From assembly GCA_026005075.1 (NCBI GenBank), contig BPKJ01000001.1, forward strand, positions 860,867 through 924,866: a DNA stretch of 64,000 nucleotides, given 5' to 3'. This document shows positions 39,340-47,688 of the stretch, piece by piece. Below the pieces are notes generated by a model. The model was not told where the DNA came from. It searched no databases and worked only from the letters and a program-made list of their open reading frames with translations. This DNA is from Lysobacteraceae bacterium. GTDB taxonomy: Bacteria; Pseudomonadota; Gammaproteobacteria; Xanthomonadales; Xanthomonadaceae. The translations under genes were made by a program, and so were the position numbers. Position 1 is the first letter of the stretch. Each line of letters starts with the position of its first letter.

Positions 39340-40110
39340 ATGGGGCGCTGGCGGTTGGATGGGCAGATCGCGTTGGTCAGCGGCGGCAGTGCAGGCATCG
39401 GCGCGGCGGTCGCGGCCGAGCTGGCGGCGCTGGGCGCGGACCTGCGTCTGGTCGCACGCGACGAGGATGCGCTGGAGCGGGTCTGTGCCGAGCTGCGCGA
39501 GGCCCATCCGCAGCGCGAGGTGCTGGGTCTTGCGGCCGATCTGTCCGACCCCGAGCAGCGTGCCGAGGTGTTCGACTGGATCGAGGACCTCGGCGACGGT
39601 CTGCACCTGCTCGTGAACAACGTCGGCGGCAACACCGTGCGCGCGGCCCTCGACTACGCGCCGGAGGAGTGGCGGGCGATCTTCGAGCTCAACGTGTTCG
39701 CGGCCTTCGACCTGTGCCGGCGTGCCCACCCGCTGCTGTCCCGGCATCCGTCCTCGGCCATCGTCAACATCGGTTCGGTGTCCGGCGCGGTGCACGTCCG
39801 CACCGGTGTGGTCTACGGCATGAGCAAGGCGGCGCTGCACCAGATGACCCGCAACCTCGCCTGCGAATGGGCGGGGGACGGGGTTCGCGTGAATGCGGTG
39901 CTGCCGTGGTACATCCGCACGCGGCGGACCTCGCCGGCACTGGCCGATGCGGACTATTACGACGAGGTGATCGAACACACGCCGCTGGGTCGGGTCGGCG
40001 AGCCGGAGGAGGTCGCGGCCGCGGTGGCCTTCCTGTGCCTGCCGGCGGCGAGCTACATCACCGGGGCCTGCCTGCCGGTCGATGGCGGCTTCCTGCCCTG
40101 CGGATTCTGA
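39340..40110 (+). CDS. Short-chain dehydrogenase/reductase, tropinone reductase-like
   Basis: A 256-residue SDR. The NAD(P) motif is [12 protein letters not shown] (about 15-26), NNVGGN carries the structural Asn region, and the catalytic Ser/Tyr/Lys lie in [22 protein letters not shown] (about 142-163). The C-terminus [11 protein letters not shown] is family-typical. The NNVGGN sequence and spacing resemble the tropinone reductase-like group. An Arg in place of the motif-adjacent acidic residue (LRLVARDED) suggests NADPH preference. The substrate is unknown. GGGAGG upstream supports the ATG at 39340. Confidence 0.9.
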   Translation: MGRWRLDGQIALVSGGSAGIGAAVAAELAALGADLRLVARDEDALERVCAELREAHPQREVLGLAADLSDPEQRAEVFDWIEDLGDGLHLLVNNVGGNTVRAALDYAPEEWRAIFELNVFAAFDLCRRAHPLLSRHPSSAIVNIGSVSGAVHVRTGVVYGMSKAALHQMTRNLACEWAGDGVRVNAVLPWYIRTRRTSPALADADYYDEVIEHTPLGRVGEPEEVAAAVAFLCLPAASYITGACLPVDGGFLPCGF

Positions 40111-40192
40111 AGGGGCTCGCCGCGGTCCTGCCGGCGACGGCTGGATCAGGGACACGCGCACGCTGCTGGACGCCGCGGGCCGCTGAGCGCCC

Positions 40193-42355
40193 TCAGCCGC
40201 GGTCCGGTTCCGTGCAGGCCGCGCTGCCCGCGGGAACGGTGAGCCGGCGCAGCGCGATGCGCCCGGCGGGCGGCCAGCCCGGTTCCGAGGTGGTCCAGCG
40301 CAACTCGGCCGCATCGCAGCCGGAAAAGTGCAGCTCGGCCTCGCCCCAGGGCGGCGTCTGCACCGCCGCGGGATCGAAGGCATCGCCGAACCGCGCCCCC
40401 TGCGGGCGCAGCAGTGCAAGACGCCACAGGCCGGGCGCGGCGGCGGCCGTGCTCGGTCCGAGCAGCCACGCGGGATGGCCCTCCGGGTCGTAGGTGTACC
40501 AGACCAGGGTGCCCCGGCCCTCGGCGTCGACGAGAAACTGCAGGCCCTCGCCGGGCGCCTCCGGGCCGCGGTACCAGCTGCCGCCAAAACGGCTGTCCGG
40601 ATGGGGTGGCGGGCGTTCCGGCGGCGCTTCGGGGCGGTGCTGCGGCGGGCGGGCGTGGCTTGCGATCTGCTGCAGGTTGCGCTCGCCGCTGCGGCCGTCG
40701 CGGCGGAGGTAGCGCAGCCGCCCGCTGCCCGGGCCGGGCAGGCCGTCGCGGGTGAACGTGAAGGCAAGGGTGAACTCGCCGAAGGGCAGGTAGGCCACGC
40801 TCGCCGGGTCGAAATCCCCGAAGCGGCCGCCGCGGGTCTCGAAGGCCTCGGCAACGTGGATGCCGTCCTCGGCGATCCGTCCCCGTCCTGCGATCCAGCG
40901 CTGGCTGCCGGGCTGATCGGGGTCGGGGTAGGTGTACCAGGTCACCACCGCATCGACGCCGTTGCCCAGCACTTCCACCACCCAGCCCTCGCCGTCGTAG
41001 GCGGGGTCGAACCAGGCTCCGGTGTGGTCCGCATCGACCCGGTCCAGCACCCGCGGCCGCGGCCGGATGCGGCTGGCGAGGGGGGCAGGCGTGTAGCCGG
41101 GAGCGAAGCGGCAGTCGGCGGCGCTGGCCTGCGCCTCGCAGCGGGCGTCGAGCGCGGCCGGACTCGGCGCCGGTCCGCCGTCGATCCAGTCCTGCAGCGC
41201 CTCCAGCGCCGCGCCCAGCTCGGCCGCGGTGAAGGCGCAGTGGCCCGGACTGGGCTCGCGGACCACGGCGAGGACCGGCGCGCGCGCCTCTGGCCGTGCG
41301 ACCTCGGCCAGGACCGAGAGGTGCTCCGGAAAGACCAGTTCGTCGCGGTCGGTGTGGACGACCAGCACGTGGGCCTCGCCCCAGTCACCGCTCGGGTTGG
41401 ACACCGCCGCGAGGCGCACCGCCGCCAGCGGATCGCGTTCGACGCGGAGCACGCGGGCGTCGACGAGCGGATCGCCATAGACCACCTCGCGGTTGTCGAA
41501 GGCGCTGTGACCGCCGAGCTTGCCGGGATCGCGGACGAGGTCGGACAGTCCGAACAGCGCGTAGCCGAGCTGGGTCTTGAGGAAGCGGTCCTCGCTCAGG
41601 CCGAGCAGGCTCTTGAGCTGGTTCCGGCGCTGGCGCTGGGCGGCGGTGTCGAAGACCGCCGGCTGGAACAGGCCGGTGCACTGGCGCACGCGGTTTGCGG
41701 CCGAGCCCATGGCGAGCAGGGCGTCGGGGTCGTCGAGGCTGGTCAGCGAGGCCGGGATCTGGTTCGCATCGAGGATCCACGGCAGTGCCGGATCGCTGCT
41801 CGCAGGCAGCGGCGAGTCGGGGCAGACCGCGTCGAACAGCAGGCGCACGTCCACGGCCTGATCCCAGGTGCGGGCGCCGCCCAGCGGCGGGCAGGCCGCG
41901 AGCACGCCCGCCGCGGGCTGCCCCTCGGCCGCCATTGCCTCGGCGCTGAGCAGCGAGACCAGTCCCCCCAGCGAGCCGCCGAACTGGATCACCTGCCCGG
42001 GCGCGCCGACCCGCTCGCGGAAGGCCTGCAACAAGGCGCGCTGCGCGGGCACGATGCGGAACAACGACCAGCCGCGACCGGGGTAGCTGCCGGCGGCCAG
42101 CGCGTAGCCGGCCGCGCGCAGGCGCTCGCCGGTGGCGGCATCCGGCGCGGTCGCCGGGCTGCGCTCGCCGGTGTCCGAGAAGCTGAAGCCATGGTTGTAG
42201 ACGATCAGCCGGCCGCCCGGCTGCCAGCCCTCGGGCACCTCGATCCGGAACCGGCCGAGGCCGTCGCCGAGCTCGCCCTCGAACACGCGATCGGCGGCCG
42301 CCGGACCGGCCAGCAGGCCCATCGCCACCCAGCACCAGCGCAGGATCCTTGCCAT
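40193..42355 (-). CDS. Secreted alpha/beta-hydrolase-like protein with two C-terminal GxWY repeats
   Basis: A 720-residue exported protein. A signal peptide (CWVAMGLLAGPAAADR, cleavage about residue 21) precedes an alpha/beta-hydrolase-like domain. That domain shows YNHGFSFSDTG, a nucleophile elbow GGSLGG (about 124-129), an acidic DRDELVFPEH and a late His in SPGHCAFT. It has several Cys, consistent with periplasmic disulfides. The last third contains two copies of a 60-80 residue module beginning TGAWFDPAYDGEGWVVEV and GGSWYRGPEAPGEGLQFLV, each followed by WYTY. Such modules recur at the ends of exported proteins in this bacterial group. The hydrolase target is unknown. Confidence 0.82.
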   Translation of the reverse strand: MARILRWCWVAMGLLAGPAAADRVFEGELGDGLGRFRIEVPEGWQPGGRLIVYNHGFSFSDTGERSPATAPDAATGERLRAAGYALAAGSYPGRGWSLFRIVPAQRALLQAFRERVGAPGQVIQFGGSLGGLVSLLSAEAMAAEGQPAAGVLAACPPLGGARTWDQAVDVRLLFDAVCPDSPLPASSDPALPWILDANQIPASLTSLDDPDALLAMGSAANRVRQCTGLFQPAVFDTAAQRQRRNQLKSLLGLSEDRFLKTQLGYALFGLSDLVRDPGKLGGHSAFDNREVVYGDPLVDARVLRVERDPLAAVRLAAVSNPSGDWGEAHVLVVHTDRDELVFPEHLSVLAEVARPEARAPVLAVVREPSPGHCAFTAAELGAALEALQDWIDGGPAPSPAALDARCEAQASAADCRFAPGYTPAPLASRIRPRPRVLDRVDADHTGAWFDPAYDGEGWVVEVLGNGVDAVVTWYTYPDPDQPGSQRWIAGRGRIAEDGIHVAEAFETRGGRFGDFDPASVAYLPFGEFTLAFTFTRDGLPGPGSGRLRYLRRDGRSGERNLQQIASHARPPQHRPEAPPERPPPHPDSRFGGSWYRGPEAPGEGLQFLVDAEGRGTLVWYTYDPEGHPAWLLGPSTAAAAPGLWRLALLRPQGARFGDAFDPAAVQTPPWGEAELHFSGCDAAELRWTTSEPGWPPAGRIALRRLTVPAGSAACTEPDRG

Positions 42356-42494
42356 CCGCCCAGCCTAGGCGGCGACGGGTGAACGCCGTCCAACCCACAG
42401 CGCCGCGGACGGGAGGTGCACGGCGCAGCCCCCGGTTGCGGGCTCCAGAGGATGGGAGTACCGTCCAGCCGTTTCTCTTTCGGTAGGTCTCGCC

Positions 42495-43511
42495 ATGCTC
42501 TTCCAGCACGTCGCCATCGCCTCGGTCGCCCACGTGGATGCGCCGGTCCGCCTGTCCTCGGCGGAGATCATGCAGCGGCTGCAGCCGACCCTCGAGCGCC
42601 TCGGCATCCGCGACAACCTGCTGGAGGACGTGGCCGGGATCTCCGAGCGGCGCCTGTGGGACGGCGACGTGCAGCCCTCGGACGCGGCGACCATGGCCGC
42701 GCAGAAGGCGCTGGCGCAGAGCGGCGTGCAGCGCGAGAACATCGGCATCCTGATCAACACCTCGGTCTGCCGCGACTACCTCGAGCCCTCGACGGCCTCG
42801 ATCATCCACGGCAACCTCGGGCTGGCCGACACCTGCCAGAACTTCGACGTCGGCAACGCCTGCCTGGCCTTCCTCAACGGCATGGACATCGCCGCGAGGA
42901 TGATCGAGCGCGGCGACATCGACTACGCGCTGGTGGTCAATGGCGAGGTGAGCAACACCATCACCGAGCGCACCATCGAGCGGCTGAGCCAGCCCGGGGT
43001 CACCGCCGAGCAGTTCCGCAACGAGTTTGCCTCCCTCACCCTCGGCTCGGGCGCCGCGGCGATGGTGCTGGGGCGGGCCGAGCTGCTGCCGCAGGGGCAC
43101 CGCTTCCTCGGCAGCGTCACCCGTGCGGCCACCGAGTTCAGCCACCTGTGCCGGGGCAACCTCGACCGCATGGTGACCGACACCCGTACCCTGCTGGTCG
43201 AGGGCCTCAAGCTGGCAGCCAAGACCTTCCAGGCCGCGCGTGCGGCGATGGGCTGGGTGGCCTCGGAGATCGACGAGTTCGTCATCCACCAGATCAGCAA
43301 GGTCCACACCGCGGCCATCGTCGAGCTGCTCGGCATCGACCCTGCGCGGGTGATGACCGTGTTCCCCAAGCACGGCAACATCGGCCCTGCCTCGGTGCCG
43401 ATCGTGCTCTCCAAGCTCGCCGAGAGCGGCCGCCTCGCACCCGGCAAGCGGGTGGCGCTGATGGGCATCGGTTCGGGCCTGAACTGCCAGATGGCCGAGG
43501 TCGTCTGGTAG
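42495..43511 (+). CDS. oleA: OleA-type thiolase (long-chain beta-keto acid synthase, olefin pathway)
   Basis: A 338-residue thiolase-fold enzyme. It resembles Xanthomonas OleA closely along its length: the MLFQHVAIASVAHVDAP start, RRLWDGDVQPSDAAT, the active-site Cys in FDVGNACLAF (about residue 121), the His in VIHQISK (about 262), the Asn in KHGNIGPASVP, and the ending GLNCQMAEVVW. OleA condenses two fatty acyl-CoAs to a beta-keto acid, the first step to long-chain olefins. The other pathway genes oleB, oleC and oleD are not in the window. It is divergent from the secreted hydrolase. Confidence 0.93.
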   Translation: MLFQHVAIASVAHVDAPVRLSSAEIMQRLQPTLERLGIRDNLLEDVAGISERRLWDGDVQPSDAATMAAQKALAQSGVQRENIGILINTSVCRDYLEPSTASIIHGNLGLADTCQNFDVGNACLAFLNGMDIAARMIERGDIDYALVVNGEVSNTITERTIERLSQPGVTAEQFRNEFASLTLGSGAAAMVLGRAELLPQGHRFLGSVTRAATEFSHLCRGNLDRMVTDTRTLLVEGLKLAAKTFQAARAAMGWVASEIDEFVIHQISKVHTAAIVELLGIDPARVMTVFPKHGNIGPASVPIVLSKLAESGRLAPGKRVALMGIGSGLNCQMAEVVW

Positions 43512-43575
43512 CGCCGCGCGCCGGCCGGTCGCTGCATCGCGCCCGGCGGAAGCCCTGCGCGGAGCGGCGTGCTGC

Positions 43576-43581
43576 TACCCT
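43576..43581 (+). promoter_or_regulatory. Putative -10 element of the S9 peptidase gene
   Basis: TACCCT lies 20 bases before the ATG at 43602. It is a weak match and no -35 is evident. Confidence 0.3.
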
Positions 43582-43601
43582 TGCCCGCGGTTTCCGAGCG
43601 G

Positions 43602-46007
43602 ATGGGGTGGCAGGTGGTCGAAGGTCTTTCGCGGATGCTGGGCGCACTGCTGGCGCTGCCGTGCCTGGCGGTGGCGCAGACGGGCCTTGCCGATGGTTTC
43701 GAGACCCAGGACTGGAAGGCCGAGCTGGCGCAGATCATGGCCGATCCGGACTGGATCGGGCCGCCGGTGGAGGCGCCGTTCTTCTCGCTGACCCGGCCCG
43801 ACACCCTCTACTTTTCGCTCAAGCGCCCCGGAGCACCCTTGCGCGACCTGCATCGGGTCGGCATCGAAGGCGGTGCGCCCGAGCCGGTGGCGGACACCGA
43901 GCTGGCCGGCCTCGACGCGCCCGAGCCGGTGTTCCGTGCCGACGGCCGGCGCGCCCTGCTGCTTCGCCACGACGATGTGTTCCTGCGCGATCTCGACGAC
44001 GGCAGGCTGCTGCAGCTGACCCGCAGCAGCGAGAAGGAGGCCGATCCGCAGTTCGCCGCCGACGGTCGCGCCGTGCACTGGCGCGTCGGCACGCGCTGGT
44101 ACCGCCATGACCCGGACACCGGCCTGAGCCACGCCCTGGCCGAGGTGCGGCCCGGGGAGGATCCCGCGCGGAAGCAGCCGGACGAACTCGGCGCGATGCA
44201 GCTGCGGCTCATCGCCACCCTCGCCCGCGAGCGCGCCGAGCGCGAGGCCGTGCGGGAGAGGGAGGCGGCGCTCAGGCGGGCCGATCCGACCCGCGCCCCC
44301 GCGCCGATCTACCTCGGCGTCGAGGCGGAGCTGGTGCAGACCTCGCTGTCTCCGGACGGCCGCCACCTGCTGGTCGTGACCCGGCCCAAGGGCTCGGCGG
44401 GGCGGGCGGGGCGGATGCCCCGCTACGTCACCGAGAGCGGCTACGAGGAGGTGGAGAAGGTCCGCACCCGGGTCGGCCGCAAGCCCCCCGCGCCGCACGC
44501 GTTGTGGCTGGTCGACCTCGATCGGGACAGCGTCCGTGCGGTCGCGCTCGATCCCCTGCCGGGGCTTGCCGAGGACCCGCTGGCGGACTTGCGCAAGGCC
44601 GCGGGCCAGCCGCCGCTGGAGGGGCCGCGCGCGCTGCAGGTCGAGGCGATCCGCTGGCGCGCCGACGGTACGCGCGCGGCGGTGATGCTGCGCGCGGTGG
44701 ACAACAAGGACCGCTGGATCGCCACCCTCGCCGCCGACGAAGGCCGCCTCGAGCCGCGCCACCGGCTCACCGATCCGGCCTGGATCAACTGGGCCTTCAA
44801 CGAGTTCGGCTGGCTGCCCGATGGCCGCCTCTGGTACCTGTCCGAGGAGTCCGGCTTCTCGCACCTGTACCTGCTCGAGGACCGCGCAAGGGCTCGGCCG
44901 CGGGCGCTGACCGCGGGGCGCTGGGAGGTCTCGCAGGTGCGCTTCACCCGGGACGGCCGCCGCGCCTACTTCCTGTGCAACCGCAACTGGCCGGGTGACC
45001 ACGAGGTCTGCAGCGTGGACGCAGGCGGCGGCGAGGTGCGCGAGCTGACCGCGGTGGACGCGGTCGAGGACTTCGTGCTCGCGCCGGACGAGCGCAGCCT
45101 CGCACTTCGGGTCTCGGCCCACCACACGCCGCCGCAACTGGCCTGGGTCGGCGCCGACGGACAGGGCTTCCGGCTGCTCACCGACACCCGCACCCCGGCC
45201 TACCGCGCGCTGGAGCACCGCTTCCTCGCCCCGCGGTTCGTGCAGGTGCCGAGCCGGCACGGCGCGGGCACGATCTGGGGCAAGCTCTACCGCCCGGAGC
45301 GGCTGGAGCCGGGCCGTCGCTATCCGGTGGTGATGTTCGTGCACGGCGCGGGCTACCTGCAAAACGTCCATGCCGGCTGGCCGGTGTACTTCCGCGAGCA
45401 GATGTTCAACGAGCTGCTGGTCCGTCGCGGTTACATCGTGCTCGACCTCGACTACCGTGCATCCAGCGGCTACGGCCGCGACTGGCGTACCGCGATCTAC
45501 CGGAGGATGGGCCATCCGGAACTGGAGGACTACCTCGACGGCATCGAGTGGCTGGTCGAGCAGCACCAGGCCGACCGCACACGGGTCGGCATCTACGGCG
45601 GCAGCTACGGCGGTTTCATGACCTTCATGGCCTTGTTCCGCGCGCCGGAGGCCTTCCGCGCCGGCGCCGCCCTGCGTCCGGTCACCGACTGGGCGCACTA
45701 CAACCACGAATACACCAGCAACATCCTCAACACCCCCGACCTCGACCCGCAGGCCTATCGGCGCTCCTCGCCGATCGAGTACGCGGACAACCTGCGCGGG
45801 CGTCTGCTGATCGCCCACGGCATGATCGACGACAACGTCTTCTACCAGGACTCCGTGCGACTGGCGCAGCGGCTGATCGAGCTGCGCAAGGACGGCTGGG
45901 AGCTGGCCAGCTACCCGCTGGAGCGGCATGGCTACGTCCACCCGGAGAGCTGGTTCGACCAGTACCGGCGGATCTTCGAGCTGTTCGAGGCCACCCTGCA
46001 GCCCTGA
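43602..46007 (+). CDS. Exported S9 family prolyl oligopeptidase / dipeptidyl peptidase
   Basis: About 801 residues. A signal peptide (LGALLALPCLAVAQTG) is followed by a beta-propeller region (about 60-520) and a C-terminal alpha/beta-hydrolase. The triad is visible: Ser in GIYGGSYGGFM (about 670), Asp in HGMIDDNV (about 745) and His in ERHGYVHPESW (about 780), the order and spacing of DPP-IV-like S9 peptidases. It likely cleaves proline-containing peptides in the periplasm. The start may instead be the internal Met immediately before the signal's hydrophobic core. It does not belong to the ole pathway although it follows oleA. Confidence 0.9.
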   Translation: MGWQVVEGLSRMLGALLALPCLAVAQTGLADGFETQDWKAELAQIMADPDWIGPPVEAPFFSLTRPDTLYFSLKRPGAPLRDLHRVGIEGGAPEPVADTELAGLDAPEPVFRADGRRALLLRHDDVFLRDLDDGRLLQLTRSSEKEADPQFAADGRAVHWRVGTRWYRHDPDTGLSHALAEVRPGEDPARKQPDELGAMQLRLIATLARERAEREAVREREAALRRADPTRAPAPIYLGVEAELVQTSLSPDGRHLLVVTRPKGSAGRAGRMPRYVTESGYEEVEKVRTRVGRKPPAPHALWLVDLDRDSVRAVALDPLPGLAEDPLADLRKAAGQPPLEGPRALQVEAIRWRADGTRAAVMLRAVDNKDRWIATLAADEGRLEPRHRLTDPAWINWAFNEFGWLPDGRLWYLSEESGFSHLYLLEDRARARPRALTAGRWEVSQVRFTRDGRRAYFLCNRNWPGDHEVCSVDAGGGEVRELTAVDAVEDFVLAPDERSLALRVSAHHTPPQLAWVGADGQGFRLLTDTRTPAYRALEHRFLAPRFVQVPSRHGAGTIWGKLYRPERLEPGRRYPVVMFVHGAGYLQNVHAGWPVYFREQMFNELLVRRGYIVLDLDYRASSGYGRDWRTAIYRRMGHPELEDYLDGIEWLVEQHQADRTRVGIYGGSYGGFMTFMALFRAPEAFRAGAALRPVTDWAHYNHEYTSNILNTPDLDPQAYRRSSPIEYADNLRGRLLIAHGMIDDNVFYQDSVRLAQRLIELRKDGWELASYPLERHGYVHPESWFDQYRRIFELFEATLQP

Positions 46008-46083
46008 GCCGGAGCTTGCGCGAGACGGGTTTTTCCTTCTGCCCGGCTAACCCTCTGCTAACGCGCCGCGCCGCTCGCAGACC

Positions 46084-46089
46084 TAGACT
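46084..46089 (+). promoter_or_regulatory. Putative -10 element of the glycosyltransferase operon
   Basis: TAGACT, the same hexamer as at phhA and the lpxL-like gene, lies 27 bases before the first ATG of the run at 46117. No -35 was identified. Confidence 0.35.
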
Positions 46090-46116
46090 CCGCCACCCGC
46101 CCCCCTGCCACCTGCG

Positions 46117-47688
46117 ATGTCCACCGTCCTTTCCGCTCCGCCCCCGGTCCGCTACCCGTCTGCGCGCTGGCTGCTGGTGCTCGCCCTGCTGCTGGGGCTG
46201 GGCTTCCTCGGCACGCGCGGCCTGTGGGACCACGACGAGGGGCGTTACGTCAACGTCGCCCTCAACATGCTCGACAGCGGCGACTGGCTGGTCCCGCGCC
46301 GTCACCACGAAATGGAGCACTGGACCAAGCCGCCGGGGACCTACTGGCTGATCGCCGCCAGCGTCGCGGTGTTCGGGCCCTCGACCTGGTCGGTACGCCT
46401 GCCCATGGCCCTGTCCTACCTGCTCAGCGTCTATCTGGCCTGGCGCATCGCCCGCCGTCTCGCGCCCGGGCAGGAGTCGCACGCCGCGCTGGTCTACGCC
46501 ACGCTGTTCCTGCCCTTCGCGGCCTCCGGGCTGGTCACCACCGACTTCCCGCTGGCCGCCGCCGAGGGGCTGGCGATGGCGTGTTTCGTCGAGGCCCGCT
46601 TCGCTCGCGGGTCCCGCGCCGGGCTCTGGCTGCTCGGGATGGGACTGGCCTTTGCCGCGGCCTTCCTGATCAAGGGTCCGCCGGGACTGCTGCCGCTGGC
46701 CGCGATCGCGCTGCTGGGCCGGCTGGCCCCGATGACCGAGGCGCGCCCCGGCCGCGGCTGGCACCTCGCGGCGCTGGCCCTGTTCGCGGCGGTGGCAGCG
46801 CCGTGGTTCGTGGCGGTGGCGGCGCGCTATCCGGGCCTGGTCGAGCATCTCGTCGGCGCCGAGGTCGTCGAGCGGGTGGCGACCGACCGCTTCGATCGCC
46901 ACGGCCAGTGGTACGGCTGGGCACAGGTCTACCTGCCGACCCTGGTCCTGGGCAGTCTGCCGTGGACCGCCGAGCTGTGGCGCCTTGCGCGGCGTCTGCC
47001 CGCAGGCTGGCGGCGCTGGCAAGATCCGGTGCGGCGTCGCGAGGAGGCGCGCTGGCTGCTGCTGGCGCTGTGGATCCTCGTGCCCCTGCTGGTGTTCTGC
47101 CTTGCCCGCTCGCGCCTGCCGCTGTACCTGCTGCCGCTGTTCCTGCCGCTGGCGGTGGCGATCGCCGCCTCGCGCGCAGCGCGCGGCGCGGCGCCGCCGC
47201 GGCTCGCTTGGCTTGGCGTGTGGGTCGCCGTGCTGCTGCTGCTGCGGCTGGCCGCGGCCCACTTCCCGACCCACAAGGACGGTGCGGCCTGGGCCGAGGC
47301 GATCCGCCAGCGGGTGCAGGCGCCCGTCGACGAGGTCGCCTTCATCGATGACATGGCCCGCTATTCCTTGCACCTGCACCTTGGTACCGAAGTGGAGAAG
47401 CTGACCCTCGACCCCCGTCCGTTGCCGCGTTTCAACCCGCCGGCCGATCACGACTTCGGCCGCGAGTGGGCGGAGCTCGCCCGGGAACGGACCCTGTTCA
47501 TCACCAAGCTCGAGCAGCTGCCCGAGGTGCAGGCGGCGGTCACCGCGCGCGGCGGTGCCATCCTGCCCCAGGGCGCGCCCTACCAGGGCCGGGTGATGTT
47601 CTTCGTCGATCCGGCCCCCCGCAGCGGGGCGTCCGCCGCGCCGCCTTCGCCCGTCGCGCACGCGGCGATGGCTGCGTCCGGCCGGTGA
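46117..47688 (+). CDS. GT83/ArnT-like polyprenyl-phosphate-sugar glycosyltransferase (first copy)
   Basis: A 523-residue polytopic enzyme of the PMT/ArnT family, which transfers a sugar from undecaprenyl phosphate to lipid A or another envelope acceptor on the periplasmic side. The first periplasmic loop has the catalytic-type DHDEGRYVNVALNM motif, followed by EHWTKPPGTYWL with the conserved KPP. About ten transmembrane helices extend to residue 385 and a soluble C-terminal domain follows. The next gene starts in TGATG overlap. The sugar is unknown. Confidence 0.87.
   Translation: MSTVLSAPPPVRYPSARWLLVLALLLGLGFLGTRGLWDHDEGRYVNVALNMLDSGDWLVPRRHHEMEHWTKPPGTYWLIAASVAVFGPSTWSVRLPMALSYLLSVYLAWRIARRLAPGQESHAALVYATLFLPFAASGLVTTDFPLAAAEGLAMACFVEARFARGSRAGLWLLGMGLAFAAAFLIKGPPGLLPLAAIALLGRLAPMTEARPGRGWHLAALALFAAVAAPWFVAVAARYPGLVEHLVGAEVVERVATDRFDRHGQWYGWAQVYLPTLVLGSLPWTAELWRLARRLPAGWRRWQDPVRRREEARWLLLALWILVPLLVFCLARSRLPLYLLPLFLPLAVAIAASRAARGAAPPRLAWLGVWVAVLLLLRLAAAHFPTHKDGAAWAEAIRQRVQAPVDEVAFIDDMARYSLHLHLGTEVEKLTLDPRPLPRFNPPADHDFGREWAELARERTLFITKLEQLPEVQAAVTARGGAILPQGAPYQGRVMFFVDPAPRSGASAAPPSPVAHAAMAASGR

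Noticed and set aside
39340..43511. SDR as OleD and the secreted hydrolase as OleB for the oleA pathway
   Set aside because: OleD is an extended-type epimerase-like reductase and OleB a cytoplasmic hydrolase of a different kind; the SDR here is a short classical type and the hydrolase has a signal peptide and repeats.
46020..46116. Intrinsic terminator at the T-run after the S9 peptidase gene
   Set aside because: A run of five T is present, but no stem-forming sequence precedes it.
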